Source: Methylococcus geothermalis
Lineage (GTDB): Bacteria > Pseudomonadota > Gammaproteobacteria > Methylococcales > Methylococcaceae
Assembly (NCBI RefSeq): GCF_012769535.1
Contig: NZ_CP046565.1
Span: forward strand, 2,370,501 to 2,434,500
Length of the DNA stretch: 64,000 bases
Direction: 5' to 3'
Shown piece after piece: positions 18,809-27,907 of this stretch (the first letter of the stretch is position 1; every line of letters begins with the position of its first letter). Under the pieces are notes generated by a model, which ran no database searches, had not been told where the DNA came from, and was given only the letters and a program-made list of their open reading frames with translations. Made by a program: the position numbers and the translations under genes.

Positions 18809-19990
18809 ATGAACCCTATCGCCGTCGTCAATGCCGGTTCCTCGACCGTCAAGTTCTCCCTGCTGAACGGCGAAAAACGGCTGCTGGGCGCCCTGCTCGA
18901 CCGGCTCGGAGGCAAATCCGGCAGCAGCGCCTGCGCCAGCTTGCGCGATGCCGAAGGCGCCATGCTGTTTCAAGGCCCGATTCCGGCGCATACCCATGAG
19001 GAGGCCCTGGTCTGGCTGTTCGATTGGCTGACCCGCAACGACGGGGGATTCAAGCCCGCCGCGGTCGGCCACCGGGTGGTCCACGGCGGCGACGGCCTGG
19101 TTCGACCGGAACGGGTGACCGACGAGATCATCGGGCGGATCGAGGCGCTGATCCCGCTGGCGCCGCTGCACCAGCCGCATAACCTCGCTCCCATCCGGCT
19201 GCTGGCGGCGAAGTTCCCCGACTTGCCGCAAGTCGCCTGCTTCGACACCGCCTTCCACGCCACCCAGTCTGCCGTCGAAAAGCGCTTCGCCCTGCCCAGG
19301 GAATACGAGGCGGCCGGCATCCGCCGCTACGGCTTCCACGGCCTGTCCTACGAGTACATCGCCTCGCGTCTGCCGGAGGTCGACCCCGTCGCGGCGGAAG
19401 GCCGCACCATCGTCTGCCATCTCGGCAACGGCGCCAGCCTTTGCGCCATGCGGGCGGGCCGCAGCGTCGCCACCACCATGTCGTTCACCGCCCTGGACGG
19501 CATCCCCATGGGCACCCGCTGCGGCGCCATCGATCCCGGCGTGCTGTTGCACCTGATGACCCAGCCGGGCATGGATGCCGCAACGCTCTCGGACCTGCTC
19601 TACAAGCGCTCGGGACTGCTGGGGCTGTCCGGCCTGAGCGGCGACATGCGCGATCTGCTGGCCAGCGACCGCCCGGAAGCCGCCGAAGCCGTCGAGTATT
19701 TCTGCTACCGCATCGCCCGCGAAATCGGCTCGCTGAGCGCCGCATTGGGCGGGCTGGACGCCCTGGTCTTCACCGCCGGCATCGGCGAACACGCAGCGCC
19801 CGTGCGCGCCCGCATCTGCGAGCTTGCGGCCTGGCTCGGGGTCGTGATCGATCCGGCCGCCGACCGAATCCTGCACACGCCGGACAGCCGTGTCCGCGTG
19901 CTGGTGATCCCCACCAACGAGGAAGCCATGATCGCCCGCCATGTCCGGCAAACCCTGGGGCTGGCGCGAGGTTTCGCGGAACCCCCTTAA
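18809..19990 (+). CDS. ackA: Acetate kinase
   Basis: 393 residues. It interconverts acetyl phosphate plus ADP with acetate plus ATP. Family motifs in order: NAGSSTVKFSLL (substrate/N7 site), GHRVVHGGDG with the conserved Arg, FDTAFHAT, RYGFHGLSYEY with the catalytic-region His, CHLGNGASLCA, PMGTRCGAIDPG with the second active-site Arg, GIGEHAA, and IPTNEEAMIAR at the end. It is directly downstream of xfp (six-base gap) and very likely co-transcribed. No phosphotransacetylase is nearby, so acetyl phosphate from Xfp is probably cashed in as ATP plus acetate, or pta is elsewhere. Confidence 0.97.
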   Translation: MNPIAVVNAGSSTVKFSLLNGEKRLLGALLDRLGGKSGSSACASLRDAEGAMLFQGPIPAHTHEEALVWLFDWLTRNDGGFKPAAVGHRVVHGGDGLVRPERVTDEIIGRIEALIPLAPLHQPHNLAPIRLLAAKFPDLPQVACFDTAFHATQSAVEKRFALPREYEAAGIRRYGFHGLSYEYIASRLPEVDPVAAEGRTIVCHLGNGASLCAMRAGRSVATTMSFTALDGIPMGTRCGAIDPGVLLHLMTQPGMDAATLSDLLYKRSGLLGLSGLSGDMRDLLASDRPEAAEAVEYFCYRIAREIGSLSAALGGLDALVFTAGIGEHAAPVRARICELAAWLGVVIDPAADRILHTPDSRVRVLVIPTNEEAMIARHVRQTLGLARGFAEPP

Positions 19991-20040
19991 GCCTTAATAT
20001 TCGCCCCTCCGAGATCATTCAAGCCTACAGGACCCCCTCC

Positions 20041-20577
20041 ATGAGCAACCCCCTCCAGGAGCAGCTGCGCAAGGCAGGCCTGGTCAACGACAAGCAACTG
20101 AAGAAAGCGCAAAAGGACCAGCGCAAGGAGCGCCAGCGCGCCATCGAAAACAAGGGCGCCGATGCCGACAAGGCCAGGATACAGCAGGCCCAGGCGGAAA
20201 AAGCCGCGCGCGACCGCGAGCTGAACCTGCAGAAGAAGGAGGCCGACGATCGCAAGGCCCTCGCCGCCCAGATCCGCCAGCTCGTCGACGCCAACCGACA
20301 GTCCGCCGAAGGCGATGTGGCGTTCCACTTCGCCGATGGCGGCTCCGTCAAACGCATCTATGTCGACGAGGCCATGCGCAAGCGGCTCGCCGCCGGCCAG
20401 GCCGCCATCGTCAAACTGGACGGCAAGTACCAGCTTGTGCCCGCGGAAATCGCCGATCGCATCGCCGCCCGGGACGCCTCATATATCGTTCTCAAGAATG
20501 AATCACGGCAGACCGGCGAGGACAATTCGGACGACCCCTACGCCGCCTACCCAGTGCCGGACGATCTGAGGTGGTAA
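20041..20577 (+). CDS. DUF2058 (YaiL-type) protein
   Basis: 178 residues from the ATG at 20041. The first 85 residues are a strongly charged helical stretch (KQLKKAQKDQRKERQRA, QAEKAARDRELNLQKKE), followed by a small globular domain, FHFADGGSVKRIYVDEAMRK, typical of the DUF2058/YaiL nucleoprotein family. Function is not established; the basic helix suggests nucleic-acid or ribosome contact. The start gives the family N terminus SNPLQEQLRKAGLV. The frame also continues upstream antisense-like through ackA, which is ignored. Confidence 0.85.
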   Translation: MSNPLQEQLRKAGLVNDKQLKKAQKDQRKERQRAIENKGADADKARIQQAQAEKAARDRELNLQKKEADDRKALAAQIRQLVDANRQSAEGDVAFHFADGGSVKRIYVDEAMRKRLAAGQAAIVKLDGKYQLVPAEIADRIAARDASYIVLKNESRQTGEDNSDDPYAAYPVPDDLRW

Positions 20578-20648
20578 TCAGAATGGCTATTGCGTCCTTG
20601 TGCAAGGCCTCGCTAACAGGCATAATGCCCCTTCTCTGATGAGCACCC

Positions 20649-20778
<130 letters not shown>

Positions 20779-20806
20779 CCATTCCCTACTCTTTCGCCGC
20801 AACTCC

Positions 20807-22456
20807 ATGCTCTACCAGGCACTTGCGCGTAAGTGGCGACCCCACAATTTCACCGAAGTCGTCGGCCAGGAGCACGTCGTCAAGGCGCTGACGCATGCGC
20901 TGGAAGCCGGCCGCATGCACCATGCCTATTTGTTCACCGGCACCCGCGGCGTCGGCAAGACCACGCTGGCCCGGATTCTGGCCAAGGCGCTCAACTGCGA
21001 AGACCTCCAGGGGGCGAATCCCTGCGGCCACTGCCTGATCTGCCGGGAAGTGGACGAAGGCCGTTTCATCGATTTGATCGAAGTCGACGCCGCCTCCCGC
21101 ACCAAGGTCGAGGACACCCGCGACCTTCTGGACAACGTCCAGTACGCTCCCAATCAGGGGCGCTACAAGGTCTACCTGATCGATGAAGTCCACATGCTCT
21201 CCGGGCACAGCTTCAACGCCCTGCTGAAGACCCTGGAAGAGCCGCCGCCGCATGTGAAATTCCTGCTGGCGACCACCGATCCGCAGAAGATTCCGGTCAC
21301 CGTGCTGTCGCGCTGCCTGCAGTTCAACCTCAAACGGCTGACGCCGGAGCAGATCCGCGCCCAGATGACGCGGATTCTGGCATCGGAAAACCTGGACTTC
21401 GAACCCGGCGCCGCCAAGGCTCTGGCCCGTGCCGCCCAGGGCAGCATGCGCGACGGCCTCAGCCTGCTGGATCAGGCCATCGCGCACTGCGGCGGCCGCC
21501 TGACCGAAACCGGCGTCAGCGCCATGCTCGGCACCGTCTCGCGGGAACCGGTCTATGGCCTGCTGGACGCGCTGGCCGACGGCGCCGCCGACGCCCTGCT
21601 CGCTGTGTCCGCCGCACTCGCCGAATTCTCACCGGACTACCAGGACGTGGTCCAGCAACTGCTGGCGATCCTGCATCAGGTCGCGATCGCCCAGTGGGCC
21701 CCCGAAGCCGCCCGCCGCGACGACGAAGCCGAGCGGATTCTGGAACTCGCCCGCCGCCTGTCCCCGGAGGATACCCAGCTCTACTACCAGATCGCGCTCC
21801 AGGGGCAGAAGGACCTTCCGCTGGCGCCGGACCCGCGCGACGGCTTCGAGATGCTGCTGCTGCGAATGCTGGCCTTCCGCCCGCACTCCGCCGAAGCCGC
21901 GCCGAGGATCGTCCCGCCGGCGGCCGCCCCGGCGATGCGGGCACCCGCCGACGCCGGCATTCGGGAGCCGCACCGCGCTCGGGAAGTCACCCGGCAGGCC
22001 CCTAACCCGGCCGCTTCCGAAGCGTCTCCGGCGGCGGCGAACCCCGTGGCGACGAGCGATGCGCCGAACTGGCCGAGGATGATCGATACCATGAACCTCG
22101 CCGGCATGACCCGCCAGCTCGCCAGCCATTGCTTGCTGAGGAGCTTGACCGAGCACGCGTGCGAACTGGTGCTGGACCCCCGACAAGCGCAGATTCACAC
22201 GCCCACTGTGGCGAACAATCTCGAAAACGCCTTGCAAAAGCTCCTCGGCCGCCCCATCAAATTGACGATCCGCAGTGAATCCTTGAACGAGGAAACGCCC
22301 GCTGCCGCCGAGCAACGGACGCAGGCCGAAAGGCAGCGCGAGGCCGAGCTCGAAATCGAAAACGATGCGACCGTCAACGCCCTGAAAGATATGTTCGGTG
22401 CACAGATCCTGCCAGGCTCGACCCGGCCGCTAGACAGTCACGAAAACTCAAGGTAA
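20807..22456 (+). CDS. dnaX: DNA polymerase III subunits tau/gamma
   Basis: 549 residues. The clamp-loader ATPase has the Walker A GTRGVGKT at residues 45-52, the zinc module C64, C73, C76 and C79 (NPCGHCLIC), Walker B YLIDEVHM, and the sensor-1 region LLATTDPQKIPVTVLSRC. After residue 370 comes an Ala/Pro-rich linker, then the tau C-terminal domain that binds the polymerase. I see no A-AAA-AAG type slippery site of the E. coli kind in the expected place, so a shorter gamma form is not predicted from sequence. It is followed after four bases by ybaB and then recR, the standard gammaproteobacterial cluster. Confidence 0.96.
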   Translation: MLYQALARKWRPHNFTEVVGQEHVVKALTHALEAGRMHHAYLFTGTRGVGKTTLARILAKALNCEDLQGANPCGHCLICREVDEGRFIDLIEVDAASRTKVEDTRDLLDNVQYAPNQGRYKVYLIDEVHMLSGHSFNALLKTLEEPPPHVKFLLATTDPQKIPVTVLSRCLQFNLKRLTPEQIRAQMTRILASENLDFEPGAAKALARAAQGSMRDGLSLLDQAIAHCGGRLTETGVSAMLGTVSREPVYGLLDALADGAADALLAVSAALAEFSPDYQDVVQQLLAILHQVAIAQWAPEAARRDDEAERILELARRLSPEDTQLYYQIALQGQKDLPLAPDPRDGFEMLLLRMLAFRPHSAEAAPRIVPPAAAPAMRAPADAGIREPHRAREVTRQAPNPAASEASPAAANPVATSDAPNWPRMIDTMNLAGMTRQLASHCLLRSLTEHACELVLDPRQAQIHTPTVANNLENALQKLLGRPIKLTIRSESLNEETPAAAEQRTQAERQREAELEIENDATVNALKDMFGAQILPGSTRPLDSHENSR

Positions 22457-22460
22457 TTCC

Positions 22461-22784
22461 ATGAAAAATCCATTGGCCCATTTGATGCAGCAGGCGCAGC
22501 GCTTCCAGGAGAGCTTCCAGAAGACCCAGGAGGAAATCGCGGCGACCGAAATCCAGGGTGAATCCGGCGGCGGCCTGGTGAAGATCCGCATGACCGGCAA
22601 GCGCGAGGTGCTGAAGGTGGACATCGATCCCAGCCTGCTGCGGGAAGAACGCGAAGTGCTGGAAGACCTGATCGCCGCGGCCTTCAACGACGGCGTGCGC
22701 CGGGTCGCCAAGCTAAAGCAGGAGAAGATGGCCGCCCTGACCGGCGGGTTGGGCATCCCGCCCGGATTCAACATGCCGTTCTAG
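22461..22784 (+). CDS. ybaB: YbaB/EbfC nucleoid-associated protein
   Basis: 107 residues. A small dimeric DNA-binding protein with helical N terminus (HLMQQAQRFQESFQKTQEEI) and the family core GGGLVKIRMTGKREVLKVDID, ending in GGLGIPPGFNMPF. It lies between dnaX and recR with gaps of four and six bases, as in most proteobacteria. GTG/ATG ambiguity is absent: the ATG at 22461 follows an AAGGTAATTCC box. Confidence 0.96.
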   Translation: MKNPLAHLMQQAQRFQESFQKTQEEIAATEIQGESGGGLVKIRMTGKREVLKVDIDPSLLREEREVLEDLIAAAFNDGVRRVAKLKQEKMAALTGGLGIPPGFNMPF

Positions 22785-22790
22785 CCCCGC

Positions 22791-23387
22791 ATGCGGCAAT
22801 CCGGCGCCATTTCCGAGCTGATCGACGCATTGCGCTGTCTGCCCGGCGTCGGGCCGAAGACCGCGCAGCGCATGACGCTGCATCTGCTGCAGCGCGACCG
22901 CGATGCCGCCCGCAGGCTGAGCGAAGCCCTGCATGACGCCCTGACGAAGGTGGGCCTGTGCGGCCAGTGCCGCACCCTGACCGAGAGCACCCTGTGCGAG
23001 CATTGCGCCAACCCCGCCCGGGACCGGTCGCAGTTGTGCATCGTGGAATCGCCCGCCGAGGTATACGCGATCAGCCGGGCCACCGCCTACAAGGGCTTGT
23101 TCTTCGTCCTGAACGGCCGGCTTTCTCCGCTCGACGGCATCGGCCCGGCCGAACTGGGCCTGGGCGCCTTGGAGAAACGGCTGAAGGAAGACGGTGTCGC
23201 GGAGCTGATCCTGGCGACCAATACCACGGTCGAGGGCGAAGCCACCGCGCATTACCTCAGCGACATGGCCCGGCGCCACGGCATCCGGACCACCCGGATT
23301 GCCCACGGCATCCCGTTCGGCGGCGAGCTGGAATACGTCGACGGCACCACGCTTTCGCACGCCTTCGACGGCCGCAAGGATTTCTAA
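22791..23387 (+). CDS. recR: Recombination protein RecR
   Basis: 198 residues, normal length. It acts with RecF and RecO to load RecA at gaps. Visible: helix-hairpin-helix near the N terminus (LRCLPGVGPKTAQRM), the four-Cys zinc finger C57, C60, C69, C72, the Toprim domain starting LCIVESPAEVYAI, and the C-terminal Walker-B-like tail region HGIPFGGELEYVD. It is third in the dnaX-ybaB-recR operon. Confidence 0.97.
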   Translation: MRQSGAISELIDALRCLPGVGPKTAQRMTLHLLQRDRDAARRLSEALHDALTKVGLCGQCRTLTESTLCEHCANPARDRSQLCIVESPAEVYAISRATAYKGLFFVLNGRLSPLDGIGPAELGLGALEKRLKEDGVAELILATNTTVEGEATAHYLSDMARRHGIRTTRIAHGIPFGGELEYVDGTTLSHAFDGRKDF

Positions 23388-23413
23388 ACCCCCTTACCCC
23401 AAGGAGCCGAACT

Positions 23414-23758
23414 ATGCCGCAATGTATCTTCTGCCAGATGGTCGCCGGGGAAATCAAGCCCGCCGTCGTTTATGAGGACGATCTGACGCTGGCGTTCCGG
23501 GACATCCATCCGCAGGCGCCGGTGCACGTGCTGGTGATTCCCAAGGCGCACATCGCGAACCTCAACGAATTGCCCGCTGACGCGCCGGGATTGGCCGCGG
23601 CGCTGTTCGATACGGCCAAGAAGGTCGCGGCGCTGGAAGGGATTGCCGAATCGGGCTACCGCACGGTGGTCAATTGCCTGGGCGATGCCGGCCAGGCAGT
23701 CGACCATCTGCATCTGCACGTCCTCGGCGGCCGCCGCCTGCACTGGCCGCCGGGCTGA
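23414..23758 (+). CDS. hinT: HIT-family nucleotide hydrolase (HinT type)
   Basis: 114 residues from the ATG at 23414, preceded by AAGGAG. It has the histidine triad H98-L-H100-L-H102-V, N-terminal CIFCQMVAGEI with two Cys, and YEDDLTLAFRDIHPQAPVHVLVIPK. HinT hydrolyses purine phosphoramidates such as AMP-lysine. It is 26 bases after recR and probably the last gene of that operon. Confidence 0.95.
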   Translation: MPQCIFCQMVAGEIKPAVVYEDDLTLAFRDIHPQAPVHVLVIPKAHIANLNELPADAPGLAAALFDTAKKVAALEGIAESGYRTVVNCLGDAGQAVDHLHLHVLGGRRLHWPPG

Positions 23759-23792
23759 GCCGCCCGTTCATTGCAGGAGGGACGGTCAAAAA

Positions 23793-24230
23793 CTACTCGG
23801 CGCCGCCCTCGGCGGGATTCAGCTCGGTGCCGAGGATGGACCAGCTGTCCGGATTCGCCTGGTCGTCGCCCGTCATGCGCAACTTGCACACGAATTTCTG
23901 GGCAATCCTTCCCTCCTGGGAGTCGGCCAGAACTTCGGACCTCAGGATGTAGTTCCTGCCGCCCAGCGCCCAGGCTTCATACTTGTCGCTCGGGAACTCC
24001 GAATTCTCGGGCACCACATGCTCATCCAGCATCGCCGCCTTGCAATGCATGAAAGCGAAGTCGGTGCGCTCGTTCCTGATCTTGCCGAGCTGTTCTTCCT
24101 CCTCTTCCTTGACATCGAAGAGATCCGACTCCAGAACCTTCATCACGAACGGAACGACACCCTTGTTCTGCAGCACGTAAAGGCCAATGATGAATAAAAC
24201 CAATAATACGAGGGAGATGTTGCGGCGCAT
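23793..24230 (-). CDS. Membrane-anchored protein of unknown function
   Basis: 145 residues from the ATG at 24230, which has a good box (GAGGAGC) just upstream. Residues about 4-20 (ISLVLLVLFIIGLYVLQ) are a membrane anchor or uncleaved signal; the rest is predicted periplasmic, with an acidic stretch VKEEEEEQLG and two Cys that could pair (FMHCKAAM and KFVCKLRM). I do not recognise the family. It is convergent with hinT and divergent from the 5'-nucleotidase, so it is a single-gene unit. Confidence 0.7.
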   Translation of the reverse strand: MRRNISLVLLVLFIIGLYVLQNKGVVPFVMKVLESDLFDVKEEEEEQLGKIRNERTDFAFMHCKAAMLDEHVVPENSEFPSDKYEAWALGGRNYILRSEVLADSQEGRIAQKFVCKLRMTGDDQANPDSWSILGTELNPAEGGAE

Positions 24231-24357
24231 GATGCTCCTCTTGTTTTGTTCTGCTTTTGTTCTGATTATGAGGAATCCGGGAACCCCTTGAGGGGCCGCC
24301 GCGGAATCACGAAAAACGCTCAATTGTGCGGCACCGGCGTCCAAATGTATACCGGCG

Positions 24358-25287
24358 ATGCCGAAACCCTCTGATTTTCAAGCCATGAACCCACCCTCCA
24401 AGCTTGTCGTCGCCATTTCCTCTCGGGCCCTCTTCGACCTCGACGAATCGCACCGCATCTTCGAACAGGAAGGCCGAGAAGCTTATTGCCGCTACCAGAT
24501 CGAGCACGAAGACGAGATCCTGACGCCAGGTGTCGCCTTCCCGCTGGTCCGCAAGCTCCTGGTCATGAACGAACACCTCGGCACGCCATTGGTCGAGGTC
24601 ATCCTGCTGTCACGCAACAGCGCAGACACGGGCTTGCGAATCTTCAACTCCATCCAGCACCACGGCTTGGACATCACCCGCGCCGCCTTTACCGGCGGGC
24701 GATCTCCGTTCAAGTACGTCGCGGCCTTCGGCGCCCAACTTTTCCTGTCGGCGGATGCCGGCGACGTCGCCGACGCACTCAATGACGGCCAGGCGGCCGC
24801 CACCATCATCACCGCGCCCGCCCGCGGCAGCGAATCCGACCAACTGCGCATCGCCTTCGATGGCGACGCGGTGCTGTTCTCGGACGAATCCGAACGCATC
24901 TATCGCTCGGCAGGACTGGAGGCTTTCGCCGAGAACGAACGCGCCAGCGCCCGCGAACCGCTGCCCGGCGGTCCGTTCCGGAACTTCCTGGCGGTGCTCC
25001 ACCACATTCAGACCCAGTTCGACGCCGACAGTTCACCGCTACGCACCGCCCTGGTGACCGCCCGGGGCGCCCCCGCGCACGAACGGGTGGTGCGGACCCT
25101 GCGGGCCTGGAACATCCGGATCGACGAGGCGCTGTTCCTGGGTGGCCTGGACAAGAGCCAGTTCCTGGCAGCCTTCGGCGCGGACATCTTCTTCGACGAC
25201 CAGAAAAGCAATTGCGAGGCGGCCAGCCGCCATGTCGCGACCGGCCATGTGCCGCACGGCGTGGCCAACCCGCCTCCGCCTAGCTGA
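24358..25287 (+). CDS. Cytosolic 5'-nucleotidase (NT5C1/PF06189 type)
   Basis: 309 residues. The family hydrolyses nucleoside 5'-monophosphates (often AMP or IMP). Recognisable blocks are LVVAISSRALFDLDESH with the paired Asp of the HAD-like site, GVAFPLVRKLLVMN, EVILLSRNSADTGLRIFNSI, AAFTGGRSPFKYVAAF and a late TARGAPAHERVVRTLR. Either ATG 24358 or ATG 24385 could start it; the conserved part begins at about SKLVVAIS. Its end overlaps the convergent epmB stop by eight bases. Confidence 0.85.
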   Translation: MPKPSDFQAMNPPSKLVVAISSRALFDLDESHRIFEQEGREAYCRYQIEHEDEILTPGVAFPLVRKLLVMNEHLGTPLVEVILLSRNSADTGLRIFNSIQHHGLDITRAAFTGGRSPFKYVAAFGAQLFLSADAGDVADALNDGQAAATIITAPARGSESDQLRIAFDGDAVLFSDESERIYRSAGLEAFAENERASAREPLPGGPFRNFLAVLHHIQTQFDADSSPLRTALVTARGAPAHERVVRTLRAWNIRIDEALFLGGLDKSQFLAAFGADIFFDDQKSNCEAASRHVATGHVPHGVANPPPPS

Positions 25288-26251
25288 CCGCCTGTTTGTA
25301 CGGCTGCCCCTCGATTTCCCGAACCAGGCGCGGCACCAGGTATCCCGGCAACCGCCGGCGCAAGGCTTCGTGCAGCTCCAGCGCTTCGGCTTCGGACACT
25401 TCGAAATGGGCCGTACCGCGCACCCTGTCCAGCAAATGCAGGTAGTAAGGCAGCACCCCGTGGTCGAACAGGCATTCGCTGAGGTCGCACAGGGTCTGGA
25501 CGGAATCGTTCACTTGCCGCAGCAGCACGGCCTGATTCAGCAACGTCATGCCCGCATCCCGCATCCCGGCCAGCGCACCACCGACGTCGCCGCCCAGTTC
25601 CCGGGGATGATTGGCATGAATGACCACGACGGTCTGCAGACGGTGGCCGGACAGGATTTCCAGGAGCCGCCCCTCCATTCGGGAAGGCAACACCAGCGGC
25701 ACCCGGGTATGGATACGCAATCGCCGCAAATGGGGGATGGCCGCCAATTGGCCGATCAGGTGGGCCAAACGGGCGTCGCTCAACAGCAGCGGGTCGCCCC
25801 CGCTCAGGATGATTTCGCTCAATTCCGTATCAACGGCAAGGTAATCCAGCGCCTTCTTTTCCCTCTGGGGGGTGAATTGGCTCTCGGCGTAAGGAAACTC
25901 GCGGCGGAAACAATAGCGGCAATGGATCGCACAAGCCCCCGTCGTGATCAGCAAAGCCCGCCCCCGGTATTTGTGCAGCAGGCCGGGCGCCTTGAGCGCA
26001 TGCCGGTCGCCGACGGGATCACTGACGAAGCCGTGATGCGACGCCAGTTCCTCCTCGATCGGCAGGACCTGGCGGAGCAGCGGGTCATGCGGATCCCCCG
26101 GCCTCATCCGCAGGGCATAGGCGCGCGGAACACGAAACGGAAATCGTTGCGCGGCCTCCGGCGAGAACGCCGCGGCAAGGCCGAGATAGCCGAACAACTC
26201 GTGAACGGTGGCGAAGCCTTCGGCCAGTTCGGCCTGCCAATTCTTGCTCAT
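25280..26251 (-). CDS. epmB: EF-P beta-lysylation protein (lysine 2,3-aminomutase-like)
   Basis: 323 residues from the ATG at 26251. A radical-SAM/PLP enzyme that turns alpha-lysine into beta-lysine for attachment to EF-P. The SAM cluster C107-x3-C111-x2-C114 (TGACAIHCRYCFRREFPY) and the downstream SGGDPLLLSD and HTRVPLVLPSR blocks are typical. An open frame reaches an ATG at 26302, but the family starts with NWQAELA, and starting at 26302 would put the codon on the probable -10 box; 26251 is preferred. It is divergent from efp, its partner pathway gene. Confidence 0.92.
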   Translation of the reverse strand: MSKNWQAELAEGFATVHELFGYLGLAAAFSPEAAQRFPFRVPRAYALRMRPGDPHDPLLRQVLPIEEELASHHGFVSDPVGDRHALKAPGLLHKYRGRALLITTGACAIHCRYCFRREFPYAESQFTPQREKKALDYLAVDTELSEIILSGGDPLLLSDARLAHLIGQLAAIPHLRRLRIHTRVPLVLPSRMEGRLLEILSGHRLQTVVVIHANHPRELGGDVGGALAGMRDAGMTLLNQAVLLRQVNDSVQTLCDLSECLFDHGVLPYYLHLLDRVRGTAHFEVSEAEALELHEALRRRLPGYLVPRLVREIEGQPYKQAVS

Positions 26252-26280
26252 GTCGATGATCGTGTCTGACAAATTCAGCG

Positions 26281-26298
26281 CTGTTTCATGGGAAACAG
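26281..26298. repeat. Short inverted repeat in the epmB 5' region
   Basis: CTGTTTC, four bases, GAAACAG: a perfect seven-base inverted repeat just downstream of the epmB -10 box and upstream of the efp promoter. It could be an operator or a leader hairpin. Only the symmetry is seen; no binding protein is known. Confidence 0.4.
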
Positions 26299-26304
26299 CC
26301 ATCC

Positions 26305-26333
26305 ATTATAATGATTTACATTTTTTTCCAAGC
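26305..26333 (-). promoter_or_regulatory. Probable divergent promoter core between epmB and efp
   Basis: The eight bases ATTATAAT at 26305-26312 are a palindrome, so both strands read a perfect -10 (TATAAT). On the minus strand a TTGGAA-like -35 lies about 15 bases away toward efp, and transcription would start near 26298 and give an epmB leader of about 50 bases. On the plus strand the same -10 would drive efp from about 26319, but its -35 is weak. Opposed transcripts from one box would compete. Confidence 0.45.
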
Positions 26334-26350
26334 ACCGACTCGAGGTACGC

Positions 26351-26917
26351 ATGGCTTTTGTTAGCACGAGTGAATTCAAAAATGGTTTGAAGGTAATGCT
26401 GGACGGCGATCCCGCCACGATTCTCGAGAGCGAATTCGTCAAGCCGGGCAAAGGCCAGGCCTTCAACCGGGTCAAGCTGCGCAACCTCAAGACAGGCCGG
26501 GTGATCGAGCGCACCTTCAAGTCCGGCGATACGCTGGAGACCGCGGACGTGGTCGATGTGGAGATGCAGTATCTTTACAACGACGGCGAGCTTTGGCACT
26601 TCATGGTGCCCGAATCGTTCGAACAGTACGCCGCCGACTCGAACGCGGTGGGTGACGCCAAGAAATGGCTGAAGGAGCAGGATATCTGCATTCTGACCCT
26701 GTTCAACAACATCCCGCTGGCGGTGCAGCCACCCAATTTCGTGGAACTGACGATCGTCGAAACCGACCCCGGCGTCCGTGGCGACACCTCGGGCGGCGGC
26801 GGCAAACCGGCGACCCTGGACACCGGCGCCGTGGTCCGGGTGCCGCTGTTCGTCCAGACCGGCGAAGTCATCAAAGTGGACACCCGCACGGGGGAATACG
26901 TCTCTCGTGTCAAATAG
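26351..26917 (+). CDS. efp: Elongation factor P
   Basis: 188 residues. EF-P relieves ribosome stalling at polyproline. The acceptor lysine K34 is present in the loop K-P-G-K34-G-Q-A-F, the form that is beta-lysylated by EpmA/EpmB. The three OB/KOW-like domains are all there: [13 protein letters not shown] at the start, [18 protein letters not shown] in the middle and [21 protein letters not shown] at the end. The divergent epmB and overlapping epmA complete the modification set. Confidence 0.97.
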   Translation: MAFVSTSEFKNGLKVMLDGDPATILESEFVKPGKGQAFNRVKLRNLKTGRVIERTFKSGDTLETADVVDVEMQYLYNDGELWHFMVPESFEQYAADSNAVGDAKKWLKEQDICILTLFNNIPLAVQPPNFVELTIVETDPGVRGDTSGGGGKPATLDTGAVVRVPLFVQTGEVIKVDTRTGEYVSRVK

Positions 26918-27896
26918 GGCGCCGTCCGACTGGCGTCCGTCCTGCTCGCCGGCGATGCTGCGCCGGCGGGCGGAACTCCTGCGGAAAATCCGGCAGTTTT
27001 TTGCCGAACGGGAAGTTCTCGAAGTCGAGACCCCCCTCCTCTCGCACGGCACCGTCACCGATCCGCACCTGAGCGTTTTCTCCACGGCCTACGGCGGCGA
27101 CCCTTCGCAGCGGCTGTACCTGCAAACCTCGCCGGAATTCGCCATGAAGCGGCTGCTGGCCGCCGGCACCGGGTCGATCTACCAGATATGCAAGGCCTTC
27201 CGCAACGAGGAATACGGCCGTTTCCACAACCCCGAGTTCACCTTGCTGGAATGGTACAGGGTGGGCTTCGGACTCGATGAACTGATCGAGGAGACCGATG
27301 CGCTGCTGCGCATGGTGAGCCAAGCAACGCGCAACCTGGCGCCCTCGGAACATACGAGCTACCGGGGGGCTTTTCTGACCCACGCGGGCCTCGACCCGCT
27401 GGACGCGGGGTTGGAGGATTTCGCCGATTGCGCATCGCGCCACGGGTTGCAGGAGGCCGCGGAAATAGGCGGGGCGGATCGCGCGATCTGGCTCGACCTG
27501 CTGTTCAGCCACCTTGTCCAGCCCCGTCTGGGGCGAAACCGCTTCACCTTCGTCCGCGATTTCCCGGCGATCCTACCCTCATTGGCCAGGTTCAAGTCGA
27601 ACGATGAGCGGCTGGTGGAGCGGGTGGAAGTCTTCCTGGACGGGATGGAGCTGGGCAACGGCTTTTTCGAACTCAACGATCCGCTGGAGCAGGAACGCCG
27701 CTTCGACCGGGACATCGCGGCCCGCCTCGACGCCGGACGCCCCGTTCCGGAAAAGGACGGCCGCCTTCTGGAGGCCTTGCAAGCCGGACTGCCCGATTGC
27801 GCCGGCATTGCCATCGGCGTCGACCGACTGCTGCTCGGCCTCAACCGGCTGGAGGCGATCGCCGAAACCCTGGCGTTTCCGCTGGCGACGGCATGA
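26907..27896 (+). CDS. epmA: EF-P beta-lysine ligase (GenX/PoxA)
   Basis: 329 residues from a GTG at 26907. A class II lysyl-tRNA-synthetase paralogue without anticodon domain that joins beta-lysine to EF-P K34. The GTG is chosen because the family N terminus (DWRPS, then a helix into [13 protein letters not shown]) requires residues before the first ATG at 26955; the GTG lies inside the last codons of efp, so the genes overlap by 11 bases. Motif 2 ([26 protein letters not shown]) and motif 3 ([13 protein letters not shown]) of class II synthetases are clear. Confidence 0.94.
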   Translation: MSNRAPSDWRPSCSPAMLRRRAELLRKIRQFFAEREVLEVETPLLSHGTVTDPHLSVFSTAYGGDPSQRLYLQTSPEFAMKRLLAAGTGSIYQICKAFRNEEYGRFHNPEFTLLEWYRVGFGLDELIEETDALLRMVSQATRNLAPSEHTSYRGAFLTHAGLDPLDAGLEDFADCASRHGLQEAAEIGGADRAIWLDLLFSHLVQPRLGRNRFTFVRDFPAILPSLARFKSNDERLVERVEVFLDGMELGNGFFELNDPLEQERRFDRDIAARLDAGRPVPEKDGRLLEALQAGLPDCAGIAIGVDRLLLGLNRLEAIAETLAFPLATA

Positions 27897-27907
27897 CTGG
27901 GCGGGGC

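Noticed and set aside
16883-19951. A 1,022-codon open frame on the minus strand opposite xfp and ackA
   Set aside because: Low-complexity, Gly/Ala/Val/Asp-rich product with no domain; it mirrors the codon structure of well-recognised plus-strand genes in GC-rich DNA.
21900-22456. Programmed frameshift in dnaX for a gamma subunit
   Set aside because: No A-AAA-AAG heptamer or similar poly-A slippery site followed by a stem was found in the linker or tau domain.
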